Shown: positions 25,568 through 34,378 of the stretch, in pieces
Layout of the letters: every line of letters begins with the position of its first letter
Numbering within the stretch: position 1 is the first letter of the stretch
Translations under genes and position numbers: made by a program
Notes under the pieces: generated by a model
Seen by the model: only the letters and a program-made list of their open reading frames with translations
Database searches by the model: none
What the model was told of the DNA's origin: nothing
From: Paracoccaceae bacterium
Lineage (GTDB): Bacteria > Pseudomonadota > Alphaproteobacteria > Rhodobacterales > Rhodobacteraceae
DNA: 64,000 nucleotides
Assembly (NCBI GenBank): GCA_947504705.1
Contig: CANNIA010000003.1
Location: forward strand, 62,001 to 126,000
Reading direction: 5' to 3'

Positions 25568-28500
25568 ATGACCAATGATTCCGCCCCGTCCGCCTGGAAT
25601 GTGATCCAGACCGCCAGCCTTGCCGATGAGGCGGCGCTGGTGCATCGCCTTGTGACCGAAGCGGCACTTGATGCCCCGGCGCGGGGGGAGATCGTTGCGG
25701 CGGGGGCTGACCTTGTCACCCGCATCCGGGCGAGCGCCAAGCCGGGGCTGATGGAGGTTTTCCTCGCCGAATACGGGCTGTCGACCGACGAAGGTATCGC
25801 GCTGATGTGTCTGGCCGAGGCGCTGTTGCGGGTGCCGGACGCGGAAACCATGGATGCGCTGATCGAAGACAAGATCGCGCCGTCGAACTGGGGCAAGCAT
25901 CTGGGGAAATCGGCGTCTTCCTTGGTCAATGCCTCGACCTGGGCCTTGATGCTGACCGGCAAGGTGCTGGACGACCGCGATGGCGGGATCGTGGGCGCGT
26001 TGCGGGGCGCAGTGCGGCGGTTGGGTGAGCCGGTGATCCGGGTGGCCGTGGGCCGGGCGATGAAGGAGATGGGGCGGAACTTCGTTCTGGGCGAGACGAT
26101 CGACAAGGCGATGACCCGCGCGCGCGCGTTGGAGGGGAAGGGCTATACCTACAGCTATGACATGCTGGGCGAGGCGGCGCGGACCGAAGGCGATGCGCGG
26201 CGCTATCACCTGAGTTATTCCCGCGCGATCACGGCGATTGCCGGGGCGGCCAAGGGCGACGATATCTGCGCCAATCCGGGGATTTCGGTCAAGTTGTCGG
26301 CCTTGCACCCCCGCTATGAGGTGGCCATGCGGGCGCGCGTGATGGAGGAACTGGTGCCCCGAGTCCGCGCCTTGGCGACGCTGGCCAAGGCGGCGGGGCT
26401 GGGGTTCAACATTGATGCCGAGGAGGCTGACCGGTTGGCCCTGTCCTTGGAGGTGATCGAGGCTGTGCTGTCGGACCCGGCGCTGAAGGGGTGGGACGGG
26501 TTTGGCGTGGTAGTGCAGGCCTATGGCCGCCGGGCCGGGGCGGTGATCGACTGGCTGCATGCGCTGGCCACACGGCTTGACCGCAAGATCATGGTTCGGC
26601 TGGTCAAGGGCGCCTATTGGGATGCCGAGGTGAAGCGGGCGCAGGTCATGGGGCTGGAAAGCTTTCCGGTCTTCACGCGCAAGCAGTCGACCGATGTCAG
26701 TTATATCGCCAATGCGCGCAAGCTTTTGGGGATGACCGACCAGATCTATCCGCAGTTTGCCACTCATAACGCCCATACAGTTGCGGCGGTTCTGCATCTG
26801 GCTGGGGCGCAGGGGGTGGGGCCGCAGGCCTTTGAATTCCAGCGCCTGCATGGGATGGGCGAGCGGCTGCATGATCTGGTTCTGACCGACCACGGGACGC
26901 GCTGCCGGATTTATGCTCCGGTTGGCGCGCATCGCGACCTTCTGGCCTATCTGGTGCGCCGCTTGCTGGAGAACGGGGCGAATAGCAGCTTCGTCAACCA
27001 GATCGTCGATAAGGATGTTCCGCCCGAGGCGGTTGCGGCCTGCCCGCTGACGGCGGTTGAGGGGTTGGCGGCGATCCCCAGCCCGGCGCTGGCGACGGGG
27101 CCTGCGCTGTTTGCGCCGAGGGTGAATTCGAGGGGCTGGGACTTGACCGATAGTGCAGTGCTTGGCGTTATCGAGACAGCCCGCGCGCAGCATAGGACGG
27201 GTGCGATTGATGCCGCACCCCGGATTGCCGGGCGGGTCGTCGGGGGGCCTCGGCTGGCGGTGCTGAACCCGGCAACGGGGGCTTTGGTTGGGCATGTGGT
27301 CACGGCGGGGATACCGGATGTGGATACGGCGTTGCGGCTGGCCGAACCTTGGGCCGCAGCTGCGCCGGAGCGGGCCACGGTGCTGAACCGGGCCGCCGAC
27401 CGGATGGAGGAGGATGCGGGGCGCGTCTTCGCGCTTTTGGCGCGCGAGGCCGGGAAGACCCTGCCCGACGCCGTGGCCGAACTGCGCGAGGCGGTGGATT
27501 TCCTGCGCTATTATGCGGCGGGGGCGGGACCGCTCATCTACCCCGCGCGGGGTGTCTTCGCTTGTATCAGCCCGTGGAACTTTCCGCTGGCGATCTTCTG
27601 CGGGCAGGTTTCGGCGGCGCTTGCGGCGGGAAATGCGGTGCTGGCGAAACCAGCTGAGCAGACGCCTTTGATTGCTGCGCTGGCGGTGGATCACCTGCTG
27701 GCAGCCGGGGTTCCGGCGACGGCGTTGCAGCTGTTGCCCGGTGATGGGGCAGTGGGGGCAGCACTGACCCGCGATCCGCGAGTGAAGGGTGTGGCCTTCA
27801 CCGGATCGACCGAAACCGCGCAGGCGATCCGGCGGGCGATGGCGGAGCATCTGGACCCGACAGCCCCGCTGATTGCCGAAACGGGCGGTCTGAACGCGAT
27901 GCTGGTGGATTCAACGGCGCTGCCCGAACAGGCGGTGCGCGATATCATCGCCTCAAGCTTCCAGTCGGCGGGCCAGCGCTGTTCGGCTTTGCGCTGCCTT
28001 TATGTGCAGGAGGATGTGGCCGAAACCGTCACCGAAATGCTGTTCGGCGCGATGGAGGACATGGCGCTGGGCGATCCGTGGGATCTGGCAACCGACATCG
28101 GCCCGGTGATCGATGCCGAGGCGCAGGCCGGGATCCGCGCCTATGTGGATGCGGCGCGGGCCGAGGGGCGGGTGCTGAAGGAAATGGCGGCACCGGGGCA
28201 GGGGACGTTTATCGCTCCCGTGGTTGTGAGCGTCGGTGGCATTCAGGACATGCCGCGCGAGATTTTCGGGCCGGTGCTGCATGTGGCGACATTCAGGGCG
28301 CATGAGATCGACGCGGTGATAGCGGCGGTCAATGCCACGGGCTACGGGCTGACCTTTGGTCTGCATTCGCGCATCGACGACCGGGTGCAGCGGATCACCG
28401 AGGGGCTGTGCGTCGGCAACACCTATGTCAACCGCAACCAGATCGGCGCGGTCGTGGGCAGCCAACCCTTTGGCGGCGAAGGCCTGTCGGGCACGGGTCC

Positions 28501-29020
28501 CAAGGCGGGCGGGCCGCATTACCTGACGCGCTTCACGCTTGCCCCGGCCCCAGTGACAACTGCGGACGCAACGACCACCCTGGCCAGCGAAGCCGCAGCC
28601 AAACTCTCTGCTCCCTGGCCCGCGACCGAGCCTGTAGCCGACGACATGCCCGGCCCGACCGGCGAATCGAACCGGTTGACGCAGGTCGCCCGTGGGCCGC
28701 TTCTGTGCCTTGGGCCTGGCCGCAAGGCGGCGCTTGACCAGGCCGAGGCGGTGCGCAAGCTGGGCGGTCATGCGGTCGAGGCTCCGGGCCTGCCGCCCGA
28801 TGCGCTGGCCACGCTGCAAGGCTTTTCCGGAGCGCTTTGGTGGGGCGGTGCGCAAGCTGGGCGGCCCTATGTCAAGGCGCTGGCGACACGGTCGGGGCCG
28901 ATCCTGCCGCTGATCGGGATGCCGGATCGGGGGCATGTGGTGCTGGAGCGGCATCTTTGCATCGACACCACGGCCTCGGGTGGCAATGCCCAACTTTTGG
29001 CGCAAGCTGCCGATGCTTGA
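25568..29020 (+). CDS. putA: Bifunctional proline dehydrogenase / glutamate-semialdehyde dehydrogenase PutA
   Basis: Oxidises proline to glutamate in two steps at the inner face of the membrane. 1150 residues. The FAD-dependent PRODH barrel (about 60-440) shows KLSALHPRYE, VRLVKGAYWDAEVKRAQ and FQRLHGMGERLHD; the NAD-dependent aldehyde dehydrogenase (about 530-980) shows CISPWNFPLAIF, FTGSTETAQAIRRAM, AETGG (Glu about 770) and the catalytic Cys in SAGQRCSALR (about 804). A C-terminal extension follows. No ribbon-helix-helix repressor domain at the N-terminus. GAGGTG precedes the ATG at 25568; an upstream GTG at 25556 is less likely. Confidence 0.96.
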   Translation: MTNDSAPSAWNVIQTASLADEAALVHRLVTEAALDAPARGEIVAAGADLVTRIRASAKPGLMEVFLAEYGLSTDEGIALMCLAEALLRVPDAETMDALIEDKIAPSNWGKHLGKSASSLVNASTWALMLTGKVLDDRDGGIVGALRGAVRRLGEPVIRVAVGRAMKEMGRNFVLGETIDKAMTRARALEGKGYTYSYDMLGEAARTEGDARRYHLSYSRAITAIAGAAKGDDICANPGISVKLSALHPRYEVAMRARVMEELVPRVRALATLAKAAGLGFNIDAEEADRLALSLEVIEAVLSDPALKGWDGFGVVVQAYGRRAGAVIDWLHALATRLDRKIMVRLVKGAYWDAEVKRAQVMGLESFPVFTRKQSTDVSYIANARKLLGMTDQIYPQFATHNAHTVAAVLHLAGAQGVGPQAFEFQRLHGMGERLHDLVLTDHGTRCRIYAPVGAHRDLLAYLVRRLLENGANSSFVNQIVDKDVPPEAVAACPLTAVEGLAAIPSPALATGPALFAPRVNSRGWDLTDSAVLGVIETARAQHRTGAIDAAPRIAGRVVGGPRLAVLNPATGALVGHVVTAGIPDVDTALRLAEPWAAAAPERATVLNRAADRMEEDAGRVFALLAREAGKTLPDAVAELREAVDFLRYYAAGAGPLIYPARGVFACISPWNFPLAIFCGQVSAALAAGNAVLAKPAEQTPLIAALAVDHLLAAGVPATALQLLPGDGAVGAALTRDPRVKGVAFTGSTETAQAIRRAMAEHLDPTAPLIAETGGLNAMLVDSTALPEQAVRDIIASSFQSAGQRCSALRCLYVQEDVAETVTEMLFGAMEDMALGDPWDLATDIGPVIDAEAQAGIRAYVDAARAEGRVLKEMAAPGQGTFIAPVVVSVGGIQDMPREIFGPVLHVATFRAHEIDAVIAAVNATGYGLTFGLHSRIDDRVQRITEGLCVGNTYVNRNQIGAVVGSQPFGGEGLSGTGPKAGGPHYLTRFTLAPAPVTTADATTTLASEAAAKLSAPWPATEPVADDMPGPTGESNRLTQVARGPLLCLGPGRKAALDQAEAVRKLGGHAVEAPGLPPDALATLQGFSGALWWGGAQAGRPYVKALATRSGPILPLIGMPDRGHVVLERHLCIDTTASGGNAQLLAQAADA

Positions 29021-29051
29021 CGGCAGGGGGCGGATCGGAAAGGGTTGAACC

Positions 29052-29795
29052 ATGTTTCCGATCCGCGACCACAACCCTTCGGGGCAGATGCCCGTTGTCA
29101 CCTACGTGCTGATTGCCATCAATATCGCGGTCTTTCTGGCCAGCTTTCCCGGAAAGACCGACTTCCAGCTTGGCCATGTCTTCTTTGATTGGGGTCTGAT
29201 TCCGGCCCGGATCGCGGCTGGTCAAGGGTACGAAACTTTTGTCACCTCGATGTTCCTGCATGCAGGCTGGATGCATCTTCTGGGAAACATGCTGTTTCTC
29301 TGGATCTTCGGCGACAATCTGGAAGCCGAGATGGGGCATGTTGGGTTTGTCATCTTCTACCTTGCCGTCGGGCTGGCTGCGGGACTTGGGCAGATGGCAC
29401 CAGACCACAGTTCGGCGGTGCCGATGGTCGGAGCCTCGGGCGCGATTGCCGGGGTGATGGGCGGCTATCTGCTGCTGTTTCCCCGGGCGCGGATCGATGT
29501 CGCGGTGATCTTCGTGATCTTCTTCCGGGTCTTCGCGATCCCGGCCTGGAGCGTGCTTGGAATTTGGTTTGCTATCCAGGTTGGTTCGGGCGTCGCGCTA
29601 CCGCTTACGGGCGGCGACGTCGCCTATTGGGCGCATGCAGGGGGCTTTGTAGCCGGGTTGATCCTGACCTTGCCGGCATGGCGGCGTCGGGGGGCGCGTG
29701 GGTATTGGCAGGCAACTGCGGGGCGGCCGCCCCACCCCGAAACCGACTTCCGCGCCGCACGCTCACCCGTGCCACTGATCCGTCGCCGCCGGTAG
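29052..29795 (+). CDS. Rhomboid-family intramembrane serine protease
   Basis: Inner-membrane protease of 247 residues with six to seven hydrophobic helices. First helix TYVLIAINIAVFLASF; loop 1 motif GWMHLLGNMLFLWIFGDNLE (HxxxN); the catalytic Ser in MVGASGAIAGVMGGY (GASG) and the catalytic His in YWAHAGGFVAGLIL. Substrate unknown. The C-terminal 40 residues are basic and cytoplasmic. Located 31 bases after putA, likely by read-through rather than function. Confidence 0.92.
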   Translation: MFPIRDHNPSGQMPVVTYVLIAINIAVFLASFPGKTDFQLGHVFFDWGLIPARIAAGQGYETFVTSMFLHAGWMHLLGNMLFLWIFGDNLEAEMGHVGFVIFYLAVGLAAGLGQMAPDHSSAVPMVGASGAIAGVMGGYLLLFPRARIDVAVIFVIFFRVFAIPAWSVLGIWFAIQVGSGVALPLTGGDVAYWAHAGGFVAGLILTLPAWRRRGARGYWQATAGRPPHPETDFRAARSPVPLIRRRR

Positions 29796-29854
29796 GCCCA
29801 TCGTGCTTTGCGGAATGCCGGATCCGCTGTAGCTTCGCTGTGCGGGAGGTTCCG

Positions 29855-30544
29855 ATGCTGCGCCTTTCCCTGCCCTTGATCTGCCTTGCCTTGCCCGCTG
29901 CCGCTGATTGTCGGCTCGGCTTGGTGCTTGCCGTCGATGTGTCTCGGTCGATCGATGTCGAGGATTACGCGATCCAGACCGAAGGCCTTGCCCGCGCGCT
30001 TGAGGATTCCAGGGTGCGTGATGCGATCTTCAAAGGCGATGGCGAGGTCGCCCTTTCGATCTACTACTGGAGCGGGCGCGGCTATCAGGACCTGATCCAG
30101 CCTTGGGTTCTTTTGGAAAGCCCGGCGGATCTGGATGCTGCGATTGCCACCGTGCGGCAGACCCCGCGCCCCGAGGCCCCGCTTGCGACCGCGCTTGGCG
30201 ACGCGCTGGGGTATGCGTCCGACCTTCTCTATTACGCGCCCCCCTGCGGCAGGCAGGTGCTGGATGTGGCAGGAGATGGGCGCAATAACGAAGGGATCAG
30301 CGTGGCCCACGCCTATGAGGGGACGGACTTCACCGGGGTCACCGTAAACGCGCTGGCGGTTGGGGAACACGAGGCGGATCTGGTCGACTATTTCACCAGC
30401 GAACTGATCCGAGGGCCGGGGGCTTTTGTCGAGCTTGCACCAAGACAGGCGGATTACCCCAAGGCAATCCTGCGCAAGCTTTTGCGCGAATTGGGTGACC
30501 CGCTGATCGGGGCGCTTGCGACCGAAGGGCCGGGCAAAGGCTAG
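29855..30544 (+). CDS. DUF1194 (von Willebrand factor A-like) secreted protein
   Basis: A 229-residue exported protein with a signal peptide (LRLSLPLICLALPAAA) and a single VWA-like domain: LVLAVDVSRSIDVEDYAIQ has the MIDAS DxSxS motif, and LDVAGDGRNNEG supplies the later Asp/Gly residues. Family DUF1194 is common in alphaproteobacteria and of unknown function. The start at 29855 has GGGAGG 4-5 bases upstream; the same frame is open further upstream inside the rhomboid gene but that is not coding. Confidence 0.88.
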   Translation: MLRLSLPLICLALPAAADCRLGLVLAVDVSRSIDVEDYAIQTEGLARALEDSRVRDAIFKGDGEVALSIYYWSGRGYQDLIQPWVLLESPADLDAAIATVRQTPRPEAPLATALGDALGYASDLLYYAPPCGRQVLDVAGDGRNNEGISVAHAYEGTDFTGVTVNALAVGEHEADLVDYFTSELIRGPGAFVELAPRQADYPKAILRKLLRELGDPLIGALATEGPGKG

Positions 30545-30547
30545 GGA

Positions 30548-31333
30548 TCAGCCGCGCAGCGTGCCAGCGAATGCGTCGAACAACCCGTCATTCCCGGCGA
30601 TCAGCGCGCCGTCCAAGGGGTCGTTCCCCTTGCGCAGGCCTTCGACCATGCCGCCAGCTTCCTTGACCAAAAGGATACCCGCTGCCACGTCCCAAGCCGA
30701 AAGCTCCCGCTCCCAATAGCCATCGAAACGGCCAGCCGCGACATAGGCGAGGTCAAGCGAAGCCGCCCCCCAACGCCGCACGCCCGCGCAGCCGGGCATC
30801 AGCCGGGCCAGATCCTGCATCGTTGCAGGCAGGGTCGACTTGGCCCCGAACGGCACGCCGGTCGCAAAGACCGCCTCATGCATCGCCCGGCGGCCCGAGA
30901 CGCGCAGACGACGGTTGTCGTTCAGCCAGGCGCCCGCGCCCTTTTCGGCCCAGAACATCTCGTCCTTGGCTGGGTCATAGACGACGGCCGAGACGATCTC
31001 GCCCTTGTGTTCGAGGGCGATGGACACCGCCCAATGCGGCAGACCGTGCAGAAAGTTCGTGGTCCCGTCCAGGGGATCGACGATCCAGCGCCGGGTCGGG
31101 TCGGCCCCGTCCGCGGTGCCGGTTTCCTCTCCCAGCCAGCCATAGGTCGGCCGGCCGCCAAGAAGCTCTTCCTTGATCAGCCGTTCCGCCTCGCGGTCGG
31201 CCTTGGTCACGAAATCCCCCGGCCCCTTGGTCGAGACCTGCAGGTTTTCGACCTCGCGGAAGTCCTTGACCAAGCTGCGGCCCGCCTTGCGCGCGGCCTT
31301 GATCATCAGGTTGAGGTTGGCAGAGCCTTGCAT
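30548..31333 (-). CDS. suhB: Inositol monophosphatase family protein (SuhB-like)
   Basis: A 261-residue Mg2+-dependent phosphatase: GDFVTKADREAERLIKEE, GEETG, WIVDPLDGTTNFLHGLPHW (DPxDGT) and WDVAAGILLVKEAGG. It looks like the SuhB group, which dephosphorylates myo-inositol-1-phosphate and, in E. coli, also takes part in rRNA transcription antitermination. Converges on the DUF1194 gene with a 3-base gap. Distinct from the hisN-like paralogue at 693-1490. Confidence 0.9.
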   Translation of the reverse strand: MQGSANLNLMIKAARKAGRSLVKDFREVENLQVSTKGPGDFVTKADREAERLIKEELLGGRPTYGWLGEETGTADGADPTRRWIVDPLDGTTNFLHGLPHWAVSIALEHKGEIVSAVVYDPAKDEMFWAEKGAGAWLNDNRRLRVSGRRAMHEAVFATGVPFGAKSTLPATMQDLARLMPGCAGVRRWGAASLDLAYVAAGRFDGYWERELSAWDVAAGILLVKEAGGMVEGLRKGNDPLDGALIAGNDGLFDAFAGTLRG

Positions 31334-31362
31334 CGCATCGTTCCCGGTGGTTCAGGCGCGGT

Positions 31363-32091
31363 CTATAGGGTCTGGCGCGACGGAAAGAAAGAGTGCGCGA
31401 TGAGGGCCGCCGAAGTCATAAGCAGCCATACTGAAAAAGCCATGTAGCCGGCCACGGTGGCCATGGCGAGAAGCGGGGCTTCTTGGCCAAGCGCGAACGA
31501 CAGGCCTTCGCCCAGACCGAGGCCGATACCCGCCACAGCAAGGGCCGCAGGGACTGCCGCGGATTTCGCGAAACGCTGTCCGGAGAACAGGGCCTGCAGC
31601 GCGGCAAGCGTGATCCAGGCAAGGGTCAGGATCTGGCCGAGGTGTTCACCGATAGCGACGCCTCCCCAGCCGTTCAGAAGGGCGAAGGCCGTTTCCAGGC
31701 TAGCCCGCGTGGCGGCGTCGGTTGCGGGGTCGGCATGGGCGGCGGCAAGGGTGGGCACGGCAAATACCCAGCGGAAAAGGCCGATGGCTTGCACCAGACC
31801 CGCGAAAGCACCGAAAAGCGCGGCGGCAACCGCAAGGCCGGGACGGCGGGCCCAATCGGCCGTGCTCAGTGCCAGAGCGGGGGCGAAAAGGATCAGGCCC
31901 ACGGCGGACAGCGCAAAGGCATACCAGGTCAGGACAAGGCCCGGTCCACCGGTGGCGAAGGCGTCAAGCACCTCGCCCGCGGGGTGGCGCAGAATGTCAG
32001 GGTAATCGAAGTTTGCGGCGAGAAGGGCGAAGGGCAAGTTGAAGGCGATGGCCAAAAGAAGGGCGGCCAGTCCCAGAAGGGTCCGTTGCAT
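31363..32091 (-). CDS. DUF4386-like integral membrane protein
   Basis: A 242-residue protein with about six to seven hydrophobic helices (e.g. LLGLAALLLAIAFNLPFALL, WYAFALSAVGLILFAPALAL, GLAVAAALFGAFAGLVQAIG), resembling the DUF4386 family; function unknown. Start at 32091 is chosen because GAGG lies 5 bases upstream; the frame remains open to 32142 over the operator region. Divergent from a TetR regulator and flanked by two matching operators, so it is the probable regulated target. Confidence 0.75.
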   Translation of the reverse strand: MQRTLLGLAALLLAIAFNLPFALLAANFDYPDILRHPAGEVLDAFATGGPGLVLTWYAFALSAVGLILFAPALALSTADWARRPGLAVAAALFGAFAGLVQAIGLFRWVFAVPTLAAAHADPATDAATRASLETAFALLNGWGGVAIGEHLGQILTLAWITLAALQALFSGQRFAKSAAVPAALAVAGIGLGLGEGLSFALGQEAPLLAMATVAGYMAFSVWLLMTSAALIAHSFFPSRQTL

Positions 32092-32112
32092 GTTTACCTC
32101 GGTTGTCGGTTG

Positions 32113-32152
32113 TGTCACTGTATGGTGACAAACGTATATCACCAGTTGGTGA
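32113..32152. promoter_or_regulatory. Two TetR-type operators
   Basis: TGTCAC-N6-GTGACA (32113-32130) and TCAC-CAGTTG-GTGA (32139-32152) share the form TCAC-N6-GTGA, with centres 24 bases apart. They fill the spacer between the divergent membrane protein and tetR genes and are probably bound by that TetR protein. Confidence 0.7.
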
Positions 32153-32177
32153 CATGTGCAATCGGAACAACCATCCT

Positions 32178-32816
32178 ATGCCTGACAAGACCCAGAAACC
32201 CCCTGCCGCACGTCCACGCAACCGCGACGAGACGCGCGCGGCGATCCTTGCCGCCGCGCAGTCTCTTTTGGCCCAAGAGGGATTTTCCGGCTTTGGTGTC
32301 AATGCCTTGGCGCGGTGTTCGGGGTTCGACAAGCAGCTAATCTACCGCTATTTTGGCGGGCTGGACGGCTTGGTCGACGCCTTGGGCGAGACGCTGGCCG
32401 GTTGGGTTTCCACACATCTGGTCCCGGCCTTGGACCAGAATCCAGGGCCCGGGTATGGCGATCTTCTGGAAGCGGTGCTCATTGCCTACCTCGACGCACT
32501 GCGGGGCGATTCGCTGATGCAGAAGCTGGTGGCCTGGGAGTTGTCGGACCCCTCACCGCAGGTCCGGCGTCTGTCCGACCAGCGCGCAAGGGCAATGGGC
32601 GAACTGGTGGCGCGCCTGCGTGGCGAGCGTCAGCCCGCGCCGGGGGTGGATGCGCCTGCGCTGAATGCGATCCTGATCGCTGCGATCCAGCATCTTGTGC
32701 TGGCCGGAGCGAGTTCGGGACGGTTCACCGGGATGGCTTTGGCCAGTGACGACGACTGGGACCGCGCCAAAGCGATGCTGTCGCGCATCATCCGGGCACT
32801 GCACGCGCCTAGTTGA
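32178..32816 (+). CDS. TetR-family transcriptional regulator
   Basis: A 212-residue repressor with N-terminal HTH (ETRAAILAAAQSLLAQEGFS, GVNALARCSGFDKQLIYRYFGGLDGLVDALG) and an all-helical ligand domain. The start is uncertain: ATGs at 32154 and 32178; the former overlaps the second operator, so 32178 is preferred although its ribosome binding site is weak. It is divergent to the DUF4386-like gene. The 3' end overlaps the converging L,D-transpeptidase by 8 bases. Ligand unknown. Confidence 0.85.
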   Translation: MPDKTQKPPAARPRNRDETRAAILAAAQSLLAQEGFSGFGVNALARCSGFDKQLIYRYFGGLDGLVDALGETLAGWVSTHLVPALDQNPGPGYGDLLEAVLIAYLDALRGDSLMQKLVAWELSDPSPQVRRLSDQRARAMGELVARLRGERQPAPGVDAPALNAILIAAIQHLVLAGASSGRFTGMALASDDDWDRAKAMLSRIIRALHAPS

Positions 32817-33234
32817 CGATCTCGACCAGGGTGTTCTGCATCCCCTCCCACTTCACCATTTCGAAAAGAATCTCGGCATTGTGGGGGTCAAGGCGCACGC
32901 ACCCGTGGCTGGCGGGCTTGCCCAGATGGCTGATCTGGTCAGTGCCGTGAATGGCGAAATCGCCATCATAGAAGATCGCAAAGGGCATCGGCGCATTGTT
33001 GTACCGCTTGGAGCGGTGGTGCCGCGACAGAACCTCGGGATGGTAGTTACCTGTCGGCGTGACCTTGCCCGCCTTGGCTGTCGAAACCGGCCAGGTAAAC
33101 AGAAGCCGCCCTTCGTGATAGACCTTCATCGTCTGGTCGGTGATGGAAACCCGGGCGACAACCCGTTCAGCGGAAGCAACCGCTGGAAGACAAAGCGCTA
33201 CGCCCAAGATAAGCGCAGCAATAAACCCGCGCAT
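32809..33234 (-). CDS. L,D-transpeptidase (YkuD domain)
   Basis: A 141-residue exported cell-wall enzyme: signal peptide GFIAALILGVALCLPAVASA, then a single YkuD domain with FAIHGTDQISHLGKPASHGCVRL, containing the catalytic His and Cys (HG..SHGCVR). It forms 3-3 peptidoglycan crosslinks or anchors lipoproteins. The start at 33234 has GGAGGTTTCG just upstream; a longer frame to 33258 is unlikely. Confidence 0.92.
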   Translation of the reverse strand: MRGFIAALILGVALCLPAVASAERVVARVSITDQTMKVYHEGRLLFTWPVSTAKAGKVTPTGNYHPEVLSRHHRSKRYNNAPMPFAIFYDGDFAIHGTDQISHLGKPASHGCVRLDPHNAEILFEMVKWEGMQNTLVEIVN

Positions 33235-33386
33235 CGAAACCTCCGAACTCACTGCCACTGAAAAAGAATTTCCTATATGAATGTAAAGTCAACGTAAATT
33301 TTTGCGGGCTAGGGTCAGGAAATCCTGAACCGGCGCCGGGAAACGACCCTGATGGGGGTGTTTAGGCCGCTTTGCGTCGCCGCGCC

Positions 33387-34295
33387 CTAAAGATCGCGCT
33401 GCAGCTTCACCGGCTCACTGCGCGCCAGACGCAGGAAATGCGCGACATGCGGCTTGGCCACATCCTCTTCGCGGGTGGCTGCAAACATTCGCTTTATCAC
33501 CGGTTCCGGCCCCAAAGGTCGCGTCACATAGTCGGCGTTCGACCGCACTTCGCGCATTACCCAGTCTGGCAGCACTGCTACGCCCCGGTTTGATCCGACC
33601 AGCATCAGGATCACCGCCGTCAGCTCCGCCGTCCGCAGCGCGCGGGGTTCGACCTTGGCGGGGGTCAGCACTTCGGTAAAGATATCCAGCTTGTCGCGGC
33701 TGACCGGATAGGTGATCAAGACCTGGTCGCGGAAATCTTCTGCCGTGATGAAGTCTTTCTGCGCCAATGGGTTAAGCGAGGATGCCACAAAGGTCGGGTG
33801 GTAGTCGAAGAGGGGGTTGAAGCTGATCCCCGGCGGGGGGACGCGATCAGAGGAGATCACGAGGTCAACATCCTGCCGGTCCAGGGCGGGCAGGGCCTCG
33901 AAGGCCAGCCCGGCGCGAATGTCGACGTCAATCTCGGGCCAGGCGTGGCGGAACAGCTCCAGCACCGGGAACAGCCAGTCGAAACAGGCGTGGCATTCGA
34001 TGGCGATGTGCAGCCGCCCCGTCCGGCCCGCCCGCAGCGCGCGGAATTCTTCTTCCATCGCGTCGATTTCCGGCAAAACCCGCTCTGCAGCGCGCAGCAT
34101 CCGCACCCCCGCCGCCGAAAGCCGCATCGGTTTTGACCGACGCACGAACAGCGCCATCCCCGCCTGATCCTCCAGCCCCTTCACCTGATGGCTAAGGGCG
34201 GACTGGGTCATGTTCAACACCTCGGCGGCCCGGGCAAGGCCCCCGGCCTGCTGGATGGCGCGGATCGTCCGCAGGTGGCGCAGCTCGACATACAT
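33387..34295 (-). CDS. metR: LysR-family regulator MetR
   Basis: A 302-residue LysR-type regulator: N-terminal winged HTH (LRTIRAIQQAGGLARAAEVL, MTQSALSHQVKGLEDQAGM) and a periplasmic-binding-like effector domain. The sequence (HLRTI start, IECHACFDWLFPVLE) matches MetR, which activates methionine genes with homocysteine as coeffector. It is divergent from metF, the classic arrangement. GAGG is 7 bases upstream of the ATG. Confidence 0.9.
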   Translation of the reverse strand: MYVELRHLRTIRAIQQAGGLARAAEVLNMTQSALSHQVKGLEDQAGMALFVRRSKPMRLSAAGVRMLRAAERVLPEIDAMEEEFRALRAGRTGRLHIAIECHACFDWLFPVLELFRHAWPEIDVDIRAGLAFEALPALDRQDVDLVISSDRVPPPGISFNPLFDYHPTFVASSLNPLAQKDFITAEDFRDQVLITYPVSRDKLDIFTEVLTPAKVEPRALRTAELTAVILMLVGSNRGVAVLPDWVMREVRSNADYVTRPLGPEPVIKRMFAATREEDVAKPHVAHFLRLARSEPVKLQRDL

Positions 34296-34315
34296 GAATG
34301 ATCCTCATGAAGATG

Positions 34316-34339
34316 GTGAGAATTATGAAATTGTCTCAC
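34316..34339. promoter_or_regulatory. Inverted repeat between metR and metF
   Basis: GTGAGA (34316-34321) and TCTCAC (34334-34339) separated by 12 bases in the 83-base divergent spacer. The 24-bp size and position fit a LysR-type site, so MetR is the natural candidate, though it does not match the enterobacterial TGAA-N5-TTCA consensus. Confidence 0.5.
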
Positions 34340-34378
34340 ATCACAAAATCAGGGACAAGGGGGGCAAAGGAGGGCCCC

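Noticed and set aside
25535-27850. 771-codon minus-strand open frame opposite putA
   Set aside because: Shadow frame of a GC-rich gene; the translation is Arg/Pro/His-rich with no domain, while the plus-strand PutA motifs are intact.
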